From IMG/VR virus record IMGVR_UViG_3300044729_002161, positions 1-34,959 of that record: 34,959 nucleotides of DNA, one strand, 5' to 3'. The position numbers and the translations under genes were made by a program. This document shows, piece by piece, positions 20,921 through 28,534 of this stretch (position 1 is its first letter; each line of letters opens with the position of its first letter). The stretch is from a virus. The notes below the pieces were generated by a model, which was not told the origin of the DNA, did not search any database, and saw only the letters and a program-made list of their open reading frames with translations.

Positions 20921-22150
20921 ATGAGCGGAACAGCTAACACACTTGACAACCTAAATGGTTTGTACAAAAAAGTTTATGATGGTAAACTAGAAAATCTTAT
21001 CCCAGATGGAACTAAACTTCTTAACGCAATTAAATTCGTAAGAAAAGAAAAGCGTCCGGGTGCTGATTATAACCAATCAGTAATTCTTGGTATGGAGCAT
21101 GGCGTAAGCTTTGCTGAGCCAGATGAAGGAGCTTTTGCTCTTAACCCACCTATCTCTGGTGTAATTAAGCAAGCTTCGATCAAAGGATACCAAATGGTTC
21201 TTAGATCAGCTATGGCTTTTGATACTATGTTCGCAGCAGATTCTGCTGGAGAAAGAGCTTTTGAAGAAGCTACAAAGTATATTTTTCAAGCTATGATGGA
21301 TTCTATTTCTAAAAAGCTTGAAGTAAGACTTTTCTACGGTCAATCTGGTCTTGCTACAATTGGTGCTCCAGTTGGTAACGTACTTCCAATTTCTGCTGGT
21401 CAATGGGCACCGGGAATTTGGGGCGGTGCAGAAAATATGAGAATTGAAATCTATGAAAACGTATCTGGTGAGCCGGGTGCTTTAAGAGGTGATGCTAAAA
21501 TTACTGCTGTAGATTTCGATAACAAAACAATAACTGTTGATGCTTTACCTGCTGGTGTTGTTTCTACAGACTTGATTTTTGAATACGGCTCTAAAGGTAA
21601 GGAGATGGCAGGTCTTCACAAGATCATCACAAATACTGGATCTTTATTTGGTATTTCTGCTTCTCAATACTCTCTTTGGAAAGGTAACTCTCACGCTGTT
21701 GGTGGAGCTATGTCTTTCAATAAACTCGCTAAAGGTTTAGCTAAGCCAGTTGCTAAAGGTTTACAATCTGATGTAACTGTTTATGTTAACCCAGCTTCTT
21801 GGGCTGATCTAATGACTGAACAAGCTGGTTCTAGACGTTTTGACGTTTCTTATAAATCATCTTCTGCTCAAAACGGTTCTGAAGCTCTTGAGTTCTTCTC
21901 TCAAAATGGTAAAATGACAATCGTAGCTTCTATTTTCGTAAAAGAAGGTTTCGCTTATGCCATTAACCATGATCAATTCTTAAGAGTTGGATCAACTGAC
22001 CTTACTTTCAAAAATCCTCTAAGCAATGAAGATTTCTTCCACTTGCTTGAGAACAATGCTGGAGTTGGTATCCGTTGTTATACAAACCAAGCTTTATTCT
22101 GTACAAAGATTGGTCATCAGCTTGTATTCACAGGAATCACTGTTGCTTAA
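20921..22150 (+). CDS. Major capsid protein
   Basis: 409 residues, expected HK97 fold. An N-terminal arm (TANTLDNLNGLYKKVYDGKLENLIPDGTKLL), a conserved-looking SFAEPDEGAFALNPP loop, a spine helix region (FEEATKYIFQAMMDSISKKLEVRLFYGQSG), and a C-terminal P-domain with ADLMTEQAGSRRFDVSY and MTIVASIFVKEGFAYAI. Capsid identity follows from size, position behind the scaffold and from codon use visibly richer in C-ending codons than its neighbours, fitting very high expression. The gene is closed by a strong terminator. Confidence 0.9.
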   Translation: MSGTANTLDNLNGLYKKVYDGKLENLIPDGTKLLNAIKFVRKEKRPGADYNQSVILGMEHGVSFAEPDEGAFALNPPISGVIKQASIKGYQMVLRSAMAFDTMFAADSAGERAFEEATKYIFQAMMDSISKKLEVRLFYGQSGLATIGAPVGNVLPISAGQWAPGIWGGAENMRIEIYENVSGEPGALRGDAKITAVDFDNKTITVDALPAGVVSTDLIFEYGSKGKEMAGLHKIITNTGSLFGISASQYSLWKGNSHAVGGAMSFNKLAKGLAKPVAKGLQSDVTVYVNPASWADLMTEQAGSRRFDVSYKSSSAQNGSEALEFFSQNGKMTIVASIFVKEGFAYAINHDQFLRVGSTDLTFKNPLSNEDFFHLLENNAGVGIRCYTNQALFCTKIGHQLVFTGITVA

Positions 22151-22180
22151 TTCAACAACTTACGCAATGTAAGAAACACA

Positions 22181-22210
22181 GGGGAAGCTTCGGCTTCCCT
22201 TTTGTTTTTG
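22181..22210 (+). terminator. Rho-independent terminator after the capsid gene
   Basis: GGGAAGC-TTCG-GCTTCCC, a 7-bp GC-rich stem with a stable UUCG tetraloop, followed by TTTTGTTTTTG. The best terminator in the window. It separates the head module from the fibre module, so the fibre genes either depend on read-through or on a promoter not visible between 22211 and 22246. Confidence 0.9.
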
Positions 22211-22246
22211 TGGATTCAAATAACAAATGTACTAAGAGGTATTAAC

Positions 22247-22702
22247 ATGGCAGTTACATTAATAGTAAATAACGTCCCTTTTGAATACCCAACGCAAGGT
22301 GAGCAAGCTCCATGGGGAGAAGCTGCCTCTGGTTGGGCACAAGAAGTTACTACAGTTTTATCCTCTTTAAATGGTCCTTCTGATATTCTAGAAACTTCTG
22401 CTACAATACAAAATAATCAATCTATCGCTCAACCAGTACCGAGCTTATTTTTTGATCCATTAACGGTTCGTTCCTTTTCTGTAAAAGGGAATGTGTATAG
22501 GACTGATGGAGTTACAAGTAAATACGAAGAATTTACTTTAACAGGATTGAATACTGGTTCTTTATTTTTGATACAACAAGATGGATTTGGTGATTCTGGA
22601 GTTAACTTTAGTATAACTAGCGGTGGACAAGTTTTATATACTTCAAGTAATTTCGTTTCTGGTATAATGAAATTTAGAGGAATTGGAATTTTACAAACAT
22701 AA
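22247..22702 (+). CDS. Fibre/appendage protein with reusable NNQ domain, 151 aa
   Basis: From MAVTLIVNNVPFEYPTQGEQ with GAGG 8 bases upstream; the longer frame from 22202 starts inside the terminator. N-terminal part (PWGEAASGWAQEVTTVLSSLNGP) resembles short attachment segments in podovirus appendage proteins. The C-terminal 100 residues (IQNNQS ... GVNFSITSGGQVLYTSSNF) are the same module as the ends of the genes at 22716 and 31653. Likely part of the receptor-binding apparatus. Confidence 0.7.
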   Translation: MAVTLIVNNVPFEYPTQGEQAPWGEAASGWAQEVTTVLSSLNGPSDILETSATIQNNQSIAQPVPSLFFDPLTVRSFSVKGNVYRTDGVTSKYEEFTLTGLNTGSLFLIQQDGFGDSGVNFSITSGGQVLYTSSNFVSGIMKFRGIGILQT

Positions 22703-22715
22703 TTAGGTGGTTTAA

Positions 22716-24488
22716 ATGTCTTTGGTAATGAAAAGATTTACAAAAGGTGTAGTTTTAAAAGGCATAACTGATGAAACTACGATAGCTTCACTAGATGGAG
22801 AAGGAGCTATATTTCAAAATAGTTCAGATCTTCGTTTAAAAGCATATATAGAGGGTTCTGTTAGGCAAATCGTAACTAACTCGCAATCTCAAGTTTTAAC
22901 TAATAAAACTATCGATCTCGATAATAATACTGTATCTAATATTCAAACTAGTAATCTAAAAGCTGGTGTGCTTAACACTAGCACAACTTTAGCAAGTGCT
23001 TCTGACACACAACTCCCCTCAGCTCTTGCTGTTAAAACTTACGTTGATAATTCTGTAGCAAGCAAAGATCAAGCTTCTGAGATATCTTATGACAATACAA
23101 CTTCAGGTTTAGCTGCACTAAATTTACAAACGGCAGTAGATGAAGTTGATGGAAATGTTGATAATCTTGTATCACTTTCTGGTGTTGCGTTAGATTCGAC
23201 AACTTTAGGAACATTTACTGGAACTACAATTCCAGACAATCAAACCGTAAAGCAAGCATTACAATCTTTAGAGTCATCTCATGAAACACACACTGGAGCA
23301 TCAACCAATGTTCATGGTTTGGGCGTAGGATCATCCGTAGTTGGTACAACTGATTCTCAAGCTCTCACAAATAAAACATTAACTGGAGCTGTTATAAACG
23401 GCTCAACTAAAATATCAGCTTTCTTGTTAGAAGAGAGTGAAGATAATTCACAATCTGGTTCATTAGTAACTTTAACAAGTATTACAAAACCTATTGTTAG
23501 ACTCACGAACGCTTCACTAGTTTCTGTTACAGGAATCACAGCTTCCGAAATTACAGGTCATGGTGGAGTTGTTACTTTAATTAATACAACTGCAAATGAA
23601 ATTACTGTATTAAATAACGCAGGAACTGCTTCTGAAGCAATACTTACAGGAACAGATGATGATATAGACTTAGCTCCTAATGGGTGCTTACTATTAAAAT
23701 ATGACACTGTAAGTGATAAATGGCGTGTAATTGGTGGAACAGGTAGTGGAAGTGTTGTAATTAAAGCATTAGCTGGTGAGAATTTAAACGCTAAAGAAAC
23801 TGTATATCTTTCAATAGGTGCTTCTGATAGTGGAAGAACTTCTGGTAGTGCTTATAAGTTAGACGCTTCAAATGATAACAGAATAGAATTTGTGGGATTT
23901 GTTAAAGAAACGGTATTATCTGGAGCAACTGCTAAAATAGTTACAAGCGGTATTCTTAAAGGATTTACTGGATTATCTGTAGGACAACCTGTATATCTAA
24001 ATCCAAATACACCGGGAGTTTATACTCAAACTGATCCTTCTGATTCATCTTATAATGCTAGATGGGTTATTAAATTAGGTACAGCAATAAGCTCTACTCA
24101 AGTATTAATTAATCCAGATTTAGCTTCTTCAGCTTATTTTAATCCTGAAATAGTTTCTAATTTTTCAATTGCAAACAATCAATCTTCTGTTGCAAATATA
24201 ACAAGTCTGATAATTGATGGAGCTTCTTATAGAGGATTCATTATTGAATATACTTTATATCGAAAAACAGATACTAATGAGACAGCTCAAGTTGGTAGAC
24301 TTAGAGGTGTTTATAAAACTGTAGCAAATACTTGGTTGATGAGTGATGATTATTCTGGAGAAAATGCTGGAGTTACGTTTAGTATTACATCCTCTGGTCA
24401 ATTACAATATACTTCCACGGATATAAGTGGAACAAACTACTTAGGTGTTTTCGATTATAAAGTAACAGACTTATTCGAGGTAATATAA
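22716..24488 (+). CDS. Tail fibre protein, 590 aa
   Basis: A fibre with repeats typical of trimeric phage fibres: LTNKTIDLDNN near residue 60 and DSQALTNKTLTGAVI near 220, with intervening coiled-coil-prone stretches (ALAVKTYVDNSV). A beta-rich middle (GGVVTLINTTANEITVLNNAG) is followed by a domain beginning SVVIKALAGENLNAKETVYLS, common in phage appendage proteins, and by the NNQ module (SIANNQS ... GVTFSITSSGQLQYTS) at the end. Likely trimer; the C-terminus would contact the receptor. Confidence 0.75.
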   Translation: MSLVMKRFTKGVVLKGITDETTIASLDGEGAIFQNSSDLRLKAYIEGSVRQIVTNSQSQVLTNKTIDLDNNTVSNIQTSNLKAGVLNTSTTLASASDTQLPSALAVKTYVDNSVASKDQASEISYDNTTSGLAALNLQTAVDEVDGNVDNLVSLSGVALDSTTLGTFTGTTIPDNQTVKQALQSLESSHETHTGASTNVHGLGVGSSVVGTTDSQALTNKTLTGAVINGSTKISAFLLEESEDNSQSGSLVTLTSITKPIVRLTNASLVSVTGITASEITGHGGVVTLINTTANEITVLNNAGTASEAILTGTDDDIDLAPNGCLLLKYDTVSDKWRVIGGTGSGSVVIKALAGENLNAKETVYLSIGASDSGRTSGSAYKLDASNDNRIEFVGFVKETVLSGATAKIVTSGILKGFTGLSVGQPVYLNPNTPGVYTQTDPSDSSYNARWVIKLGTAISSTQVLINPDLASSAYFNPEIVSNFSIANNQSSVANITSLIIDGASYRGFIIEYTLYRKTDTNETAQVGRLRGVYKTVANTWLMSDDYSGENAGVTFSITSSGQLQYTSTDISGTNYLGVFDYKVTDLFEVI

Positions 24489-24489
24489 T

Positions 24490-25107
24490 ATGAGCATACG
24501 TAAAGGTAGATTAACGTCAACTGGAGTATTAGCAGCTCCTGTAAATTTTCCTACAGGAAGCGTATTAGACTTTGCTGGTTCAACAGCACCTGATGGATGG
24601 CTGTTATGTTTTGGTCAAGCTGTAAGTAGAACTGATTATGCTAGTTTATTTGCTGCATTAGGAACTACTTACGGAGTTGGTGATGGTAGTACAACATTTA
24701 ATTTACCAGATTATAGAGGTAGAGTATTAGTTGGTAAAGATGATATGGGCGGGAGTGCTGCCTCTCGTATGACAACTGCAGGATCTGGAGTTAACGGTTT
24801 AACTTTAGGGGCGGCTGGTGGAGCACAAACTCATACACTAACAACTGCTCAATTAGCTTCTCACAATCACACAGCAAATACAGACACTCATACTCATACA
24901 TTTTCAGGATTAGTTTCAACTCAAGATGCATCAAACGCTCCTGCTAATTATATTACAGCAAATAATGTTTCTGATGTTAGTTCTAGTTTTGATGTAAGCT
25001 ATATAGCTAGTGATACACATACCCACACCATTAATAACAACGGTTCTGGTTCAGCTCACCAAAATACACAACCTTCAATTATAGCAAATAAAATTATAAA
25101 GGTATAA
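24490..25107 (+). CDS. Tail collar-domain protein (short-fibre type)
   Basis: 205 residues with the phage tail collar domain: PDGWLLCFGQAVSRTDYASLFAALGTTYGVGDGSTTFNLPDYRGRVLVGKDDMGG at about 32-87, as in T4 gp12 and microcystin-dependent-like proteins. It continues with His clusters HNHTANTDTHTHTF and DTHTHTI, which in gp12 chelate metal in a trimeric receptor-binding tip, and ends ANKIIKV. Starts two bases after the fibre gene. Confidence 0.88.
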   Translation: MSIRKGRLTSTGVLAAPVNFPTGSVLDFAGSTAPDGWLLCFGQAVSRTDYASLFAALGTTYGVGDGSTTFNLPDYRGRVLVGKDDMGGSAASRMTTAGSGVNGLTLGAAGGAQTHTLTTAQLASHNHTANTDTHTHTFSGLVSTQDASNAPANYITANNVSDVSSSFDVSYIASDTHTHTINNNGSGSAHQNTQPSIIANKIIKV

Positions 25108-25108
25108 C

Positions 25109-25393
25109 ATGAAAGAATATCATTTACACCCAGATAAACAATTCATTATAAGACAAGATAATAAACTAATTGCTATTTTAGAAGAGAGTGAAATACTTCA
25201 ATTCTCACAAATATCTCTTCCCCAAGGTTGCACTGAAATACTTGTTGGAACTGACGGCATAGTTTATGCCACTATTAACAAAGCTATGGGAGGTATTAAT
25301 CACAATCCATTACAAGAGTTAATTAGTAAGGAACAAGAAATAATAGCTTTTTATGAAGCTAAATTAGCAGCTCAACAAGAGCCACAAGAATAA
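25109..25393 (+). CDS. Hypothetical fibre-associated protein, 94 aa
   Basis: Small protein (MKEYHLHPDKQFIIRQDNKLIAILEESEI ... ) with a beta-rich first two thirds and a helical acidic end (ELISKEQEIIAFYEAKLAAQQEPQE). It lies between the collar protein and the next fibre, starting just after the collar stop. A tail-fibre assembly chaperone is a reasonable guess from place and size, not from motif. Confidence 0.55.
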   Translation: MKEYHLHPDKQFIIRQDNKLIAILEESEILQFSQISLPQGCTEILVGTDGIVYATINKAMGGINHNPLQELISKEQEIIAFYEAKLAAQQEPQE

Positions 25394-25433
25394 CAACTAA
25401 TAATATACGCACTGGAAAATGAAGGAGCGATAA

Positions 25434-27431
25434 ATGAGTAAAGATTTTTTTAAAGTAAAAAAGGGACTAAACCTTGATCCCACTAGCTCAGCAAGCATAG
25501 CATCTCCAGAAGTAGGGGACATAATTGTTGACTCTTCTGATAACAACAAGCTTAAGCGTTACGACGATGTAACTGCCTCATGGAAGGATGTAGGATCTGG
25601 TGTAGGTGGGATAAATTACATTTCGTCCAATTCTGATTTTGAAGGCGGTACAGTAGGGTATGCTACATACGCAGACGCTGCTGGAGAAGCTCCAGTTGAT
25701 GGTACTGGAGGAACTGCAACATTTGTATCTATCGGTACAGATTCTGTATCTCCTCTTCGTGGAACTAAATCTGGACTAATTAGTAAAACCGCTAATAATG
25801 CTCAAGGTCAAGGTGTGAGCTATGACTTTACTATTGATGCTGCAGATCAAGCACAAATACTACGCATTTCGTTTGATTATAGTACGTCAGTTGACTACGC
25901 TGATGGAAATATTAGAGTTTATGTTTACGATGTTTTTAACTCAAGATTAATTGAAGTAATTGATAGAGACTTACTAGCATCTGCTCAAGGTAAATTTGTT
26001 GGAACATTCCAAACATCTCCAGACAGTTTAAGTTATAGATTAATATTTCATATTGCCGATAACTTAAATTTAGCTTACACAGTAGAGCTTGATAACGTAA
26101 TTGTAGGACCTCAAACTATTGTTAAGGGTGCGATTGTTACTGATTGGGAAGATTTATCTGGAGTTACAGTAACAAACTTTACAGCATCATCAATCATTGC
26201 AAAATTTAGAAGAGAAGGTGACTCAGCTAGGGTTTCGATTAGTATTACTTCAAGTTCAGTATTAACAGGGGCATTAAGGGTAAATATCCCAAGCACATTG
26301 CCTATCGACGAATCCAAGATAACGGGAGCGAATACATGGATAGGTGAGGCTGTATTTAGTGATTTTAGTGCTAACGTAGGTTATTTGGGTAGAGCGTATC
26401 AAACCGCATTAAATTCTCAAATACTACAATTTTATGGACCTAATACTGGGGCATGGACTTCAACAACATCAACACCTGCTGTCATGGCTTCTGGCGATGT
26501 AATTACCGTTGATCTACTAATACCAATCCAAGGCTGGTCTTCCAATGTTGTTCTATCCGAGGACGCAGGAAATAGGGAGATTGTTACTAGAGTTAGACTA
26601 TCTGGAACACAGACTATATCTTCCACTGCTCAGACAATAGTAGCCTTTGATACTATTAGTGTTGACACTACTAGTAGTTTTAACACATCAACTAATACTT
26701 TTACAGCACCGGAAACTGGATATTACGATGTTTCTTTAGCTCTTAATTTATCTGGGATGGCGACTGAAGCTTTTACTGCGGTTTTAAACATTTCAGGAAC
26801 ACAGAACAGCACAGCGTTAACAGCTACCCCTTCTGGAACTACTCATATTTTTAATTGCTCAAAAACAGTCTATTTATTAAAAGGCTATACTGTTTCAGTA
26901 ACAATTCAATCGACAGCAGATACATCTTATAACGTAATTTCTACTGCTGAAAGAACATTTCTATCAATAGCAAAACGCTCATCTCCGCAAACCATTGCGG
27001 CTAGTGAGGTTGTTGCTTGTAGATATACAAGTAATAGTGGTCAGAATTTTTCAACTGGAGTCAACACCGCTATTCTCTTTGAAGATGTAAGTTACGATAC
27101 CCATGGAGCGTACAATACTAGCACTGGCATTTTTACTGCCCCTCAAACTGGTTACTATTTAGTTAATGCTAATATTCAGTTTAACTCTTTAACAGCCGGA
27201 ACTGGACTTATTCGTATGTTTGCTGTTCCTAGTACGGGGATTGCGGTGCAAGGGGATTATCGTGATATTGAAGGCGTGATCGAGTCTGCTTGTTTAAATA
27301 AAGTAGTATTCTTAGAGAAAGGCACAACTTTAGGGATTTCTGCAATACAGTCTAATGGTGCTGGGCGGGCAATAGCAACTGATTCCTCACGTAATTCTTT
27401 AGAGATTACTAAGCTAAATGGAGTATCATAA
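25434..27431 (+). CDS. Tail fibre with jelly-roll-type module and two C1q-like domains
   Basis: 665 residues. Starts MSKDFFKVKKGLNLDP, an attachment segment common in freshwater phage fibres. Then comes a carbohydrate-binding-like beta domain (about 60-220, with SNSDFEGGTVGYATYADAAG ... YRLIFHIADN), a linking beta domain, and two domains of C1q/TNF type: FNTSTNTFTAPETGYYDVSLAL near 425 and YNTSTGIFTAPQTGYYLVNANI near 570, each followed by VYLLKGYTVSV or VFLEKGTTLGI and a terminal strand. C1q domains trimerise, so the fibre tip is probably a trimer. Likely receptor recognition. Confidence 0.8.
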   Translation: MSKDFFKVKKGLNLDPTSSASIASPEVGDIIVDSSDNNKLKRYDDVTASWKDVGSGVGGINYISSNSDFEGGTVGYATYADAAGEAPVDGTGGTATFVSIGTDSVSPLRGTKSGLISKTANNAQGQGVSYDFTIDAADQAQILRISFDYSTSVDYADGNIRVYVYDVFNSRLIEVIDRDLLASAQGKFVGTFQTSPDSLSYRLIFHIADNLNLAYTVELDNVIVGPQTIVKGAIVTDWEDLSGVTVTNFTASSIIAKFRREGDSARVSISITSSSVLTGALRVNIPSTLPIDESKITGANTWIGEAVFSDFSANVGYLGRAYQTALNSQILQFYGPNTGAWTSTTSTPAVMASGDVITVDLLIPIQGWSSNVVLSEDAGNREIVTRVRLSGTQTISSTAQTIVAFDTISVDTTSSFNTSTNTFTAPETGYYDVSLALNLSGMATEAFTAVLNISGTQNSTALTATPSGTTHIFNCSKTVYLLKGYTVSVTIQSTADTSYNVISTAERTFLSIAKRSSPQTIAASEVVACRYTSNSGQNFSTGVNTAILFEDVSYDTHGAYNTSTGIFTAPQTGYYLVNANIQFNSLTAGTGLIRMFAVPSTGIAVQGDYRDIEGVIESACLNKVVFLEKGTTLGISAIQSNGAGRAIATDSSRNSLEITKLNGVS

Positions 27432-27802
27432 TGAAACAAACAACAATACTTAAAAACGGAGTAATGACTCACCGTGGACAATTTGAATCACAGCAAGAAT
27501 TAGATGCTTGGCTTGCTAAGCACATAGCTAAAAACACTTTCGGTCTACCAGAGCGTCCAGAACTTGCCTTAAACGAAGAAACAGGCGAGATGGAAGCTAC
27601 TGGAGTTATCCTTCCTGCCGAATTTACAATTGAGATTGAGGATATAACTGCACAAGTTGAGCAGGAGAGGATTAATGCTGAAGCCTTAGCTTATCTTGCC
27701 TCAACTGATTGGCTAATCATCAGAGAATTAGATGCTGGAATTGCTTGTCCGGTTGAAGTAAAAATAGCTAGACAAGAAGCTAGGCAAAGAATTGTAAAGT
27801 AA
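27431..27802 (+). CDS. Fibre-assembly-like protein, 123 aa
   Basis: The C-terminal half (YLASTDWLIIRELDAGIACPVEVKIARQEARQRIV) matches the well-known ending of tail-fibre assembly and related phage proteins (YLxxTDWxxxR...xxRxxAR). The N-terminal half (QFESQQELDAWLAKHI ...) is helical. The ATG overlaps the final base of the fibre gene's stop (TAATG). May act as chaperone or as a virion protein. Confidence 0.65.
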   Translation: MKQTTILKNGVMTHRGQFESQQELDAWLAKHIAKNTFGLPERPELALNEETGEMEATGVILPAEFTIEIEDITAQVEQERINAEALAYLASTDWLIIRELDAGIACPVEVKIARQEARQRIVK

Positions 27803-27812
27803 GGAAAATAGT

Positions 27813-27992
27813 ATGCCAATCAAGTCCCGCCAGCAACAAAAACTGATGTATGCAGTAGCTAACGATCCAGAGGTAGCTAAGAAAACTGGAGTATCTCAAA
27901 AGGTTGCGAAAGAGTTTATCAAGTCTACTCCGAAAAGTAAGTTTAAAAAACTACGTAAAAAACTTGGTTGTAAAGAGTGTTCCGAGGAATAG
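27813..27992 (+). CDS. Small DUF3008-like protein, 59 aa
   Basis: Starts MPIKSRQQQKLMYAVANDPE and continues with KKTGVSQKVAKEFIKSTP, the pattern of small phage/bacterial proteins with MPxxSxxQQRLMxAVxxG ... KxVAKEFxxxT. It ends KFKKLRKKLGCKEC and SEE. AAGGAAAATAGT gives a good ribosome binding site. The gene was masked by a longer open frame (27904-28266) whose upstream part is only its shadow. Role unknown; the basic motif links it to the proteins at 2163, 17916 and 27994. Confidence 0.75.
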   Translation: MPIKSRQQQKLMYAVANDPEVAKKTGVSQKVAKEFIKSTPKSKFKKLRKKLGCKECSEE

Positions 27993-27993
27993 A

Positions 27994-28266
27994 ATGAAAT
28001 TTAAGAAACTTCGAGATACTTTAAAATGTAATACTCCTAGGTCTTCTACTAGACCGGGAAAAAAGAAAATGGTAAAAGCTTGTGAAAATGGACAAGAAAA
28101 AATTGTACATTATGGAGCTGAAGGTTATAAACATAACTATTCTAAAGAAGCTAAAAAATCTTTTAGAGCAAGACATTCTTGCGATAAAAAGAAAAGTAAA
28201 TTAAGTGCTCAATTTTGGGCTTGTAGAGATCTTTGGGGAAAATCTAAAAAGATAGGCGAAAAATAA
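27994..28266 (+). CDS. Cys/His-containing basic phage protein (DUF5872/6321-type)
   Basis: 90 residues from MKFKKLRDTLKCNTPRSSTR; this start follows the previous stop by one base. The core, VKACENGQEKIVHYGAEGYKHNYSKEAKKSFRARHSCDKKKSKLSAQFWACRDLWG, contains the well-known K-S-F-R-A-R-H-x-C-D ... S-A-x-x-W-A-C pattern of a small protein found in many phages and large DNA viruses; its job is unknown. Probable zinc or DNA binding from the Cys/His and basic content. Stop overlaps the next ATG. Confidence 0.75.
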   Translation: MKFKKLRDTLKCNTPRSSTRPGKKKMVKACENGQEKIVHYGAEGYKHNYSKEAKKSFRARHSCDKKKSKLSAQFWACRDLWGKSKKIGEK

Positions 28267-28532
28267 TGTTAGATAAAATAAAACAGAAATTACAAGAATT
28301 ACAAGAAAAAGGATTACCAATTGTATTTCTTCGTGATCCTTTAACTAAATTACCAAGTGTATCACTTACATTGTTATTAATAGCTTTTGCTTTAAGTATA
28401 TTCTCTCTAATCAATAAGTTTGCTAAAATAGTAGATGGAGTTGATGTAGATAATACTTTAGAATTACTTATAGTAACTGCTTCTTTATATTTTGGAAGAT
28501 CAATATCTAAAAAAATGAGTGGTAAGGAGTAG
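28266..28532 (+). CDS. Two-pass membrane protein, holin candidate, 88 aa
   Basis: N-terminal amphipathic helix (MLDKIKQKLQELQEKG), then VFLRDPLTKLPSVSLTLLLIAFALSIFSLINKFA (first membrane helix) and NTLELLIVTASLYFGRSIS (second), with a charged end. The RDPxTxxPSVSLTLLxI element recurs in membrane proteins of many freshwater phages located between structural genes. Holin is a plausible role but unproven. Confidence 0.6.
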   Translation: MLDKIKQKLQELQEKGLPIVFLRDPLTKLPSVSLTLLLIAFALSIFSLINKFAKIVDGVDVDNTLELLIVTASLYFGRSISKKMSGKE

Positions 28533-28534
28533 AT

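Noticed and set aside
27904-28266. Longer version of the Cys/His protein starting at 27904
   Set aside because: The first 30 codons overlap the 59-residue gene in another frame; the ATG at 27994 follows that gene's stop and gives the family-like start.
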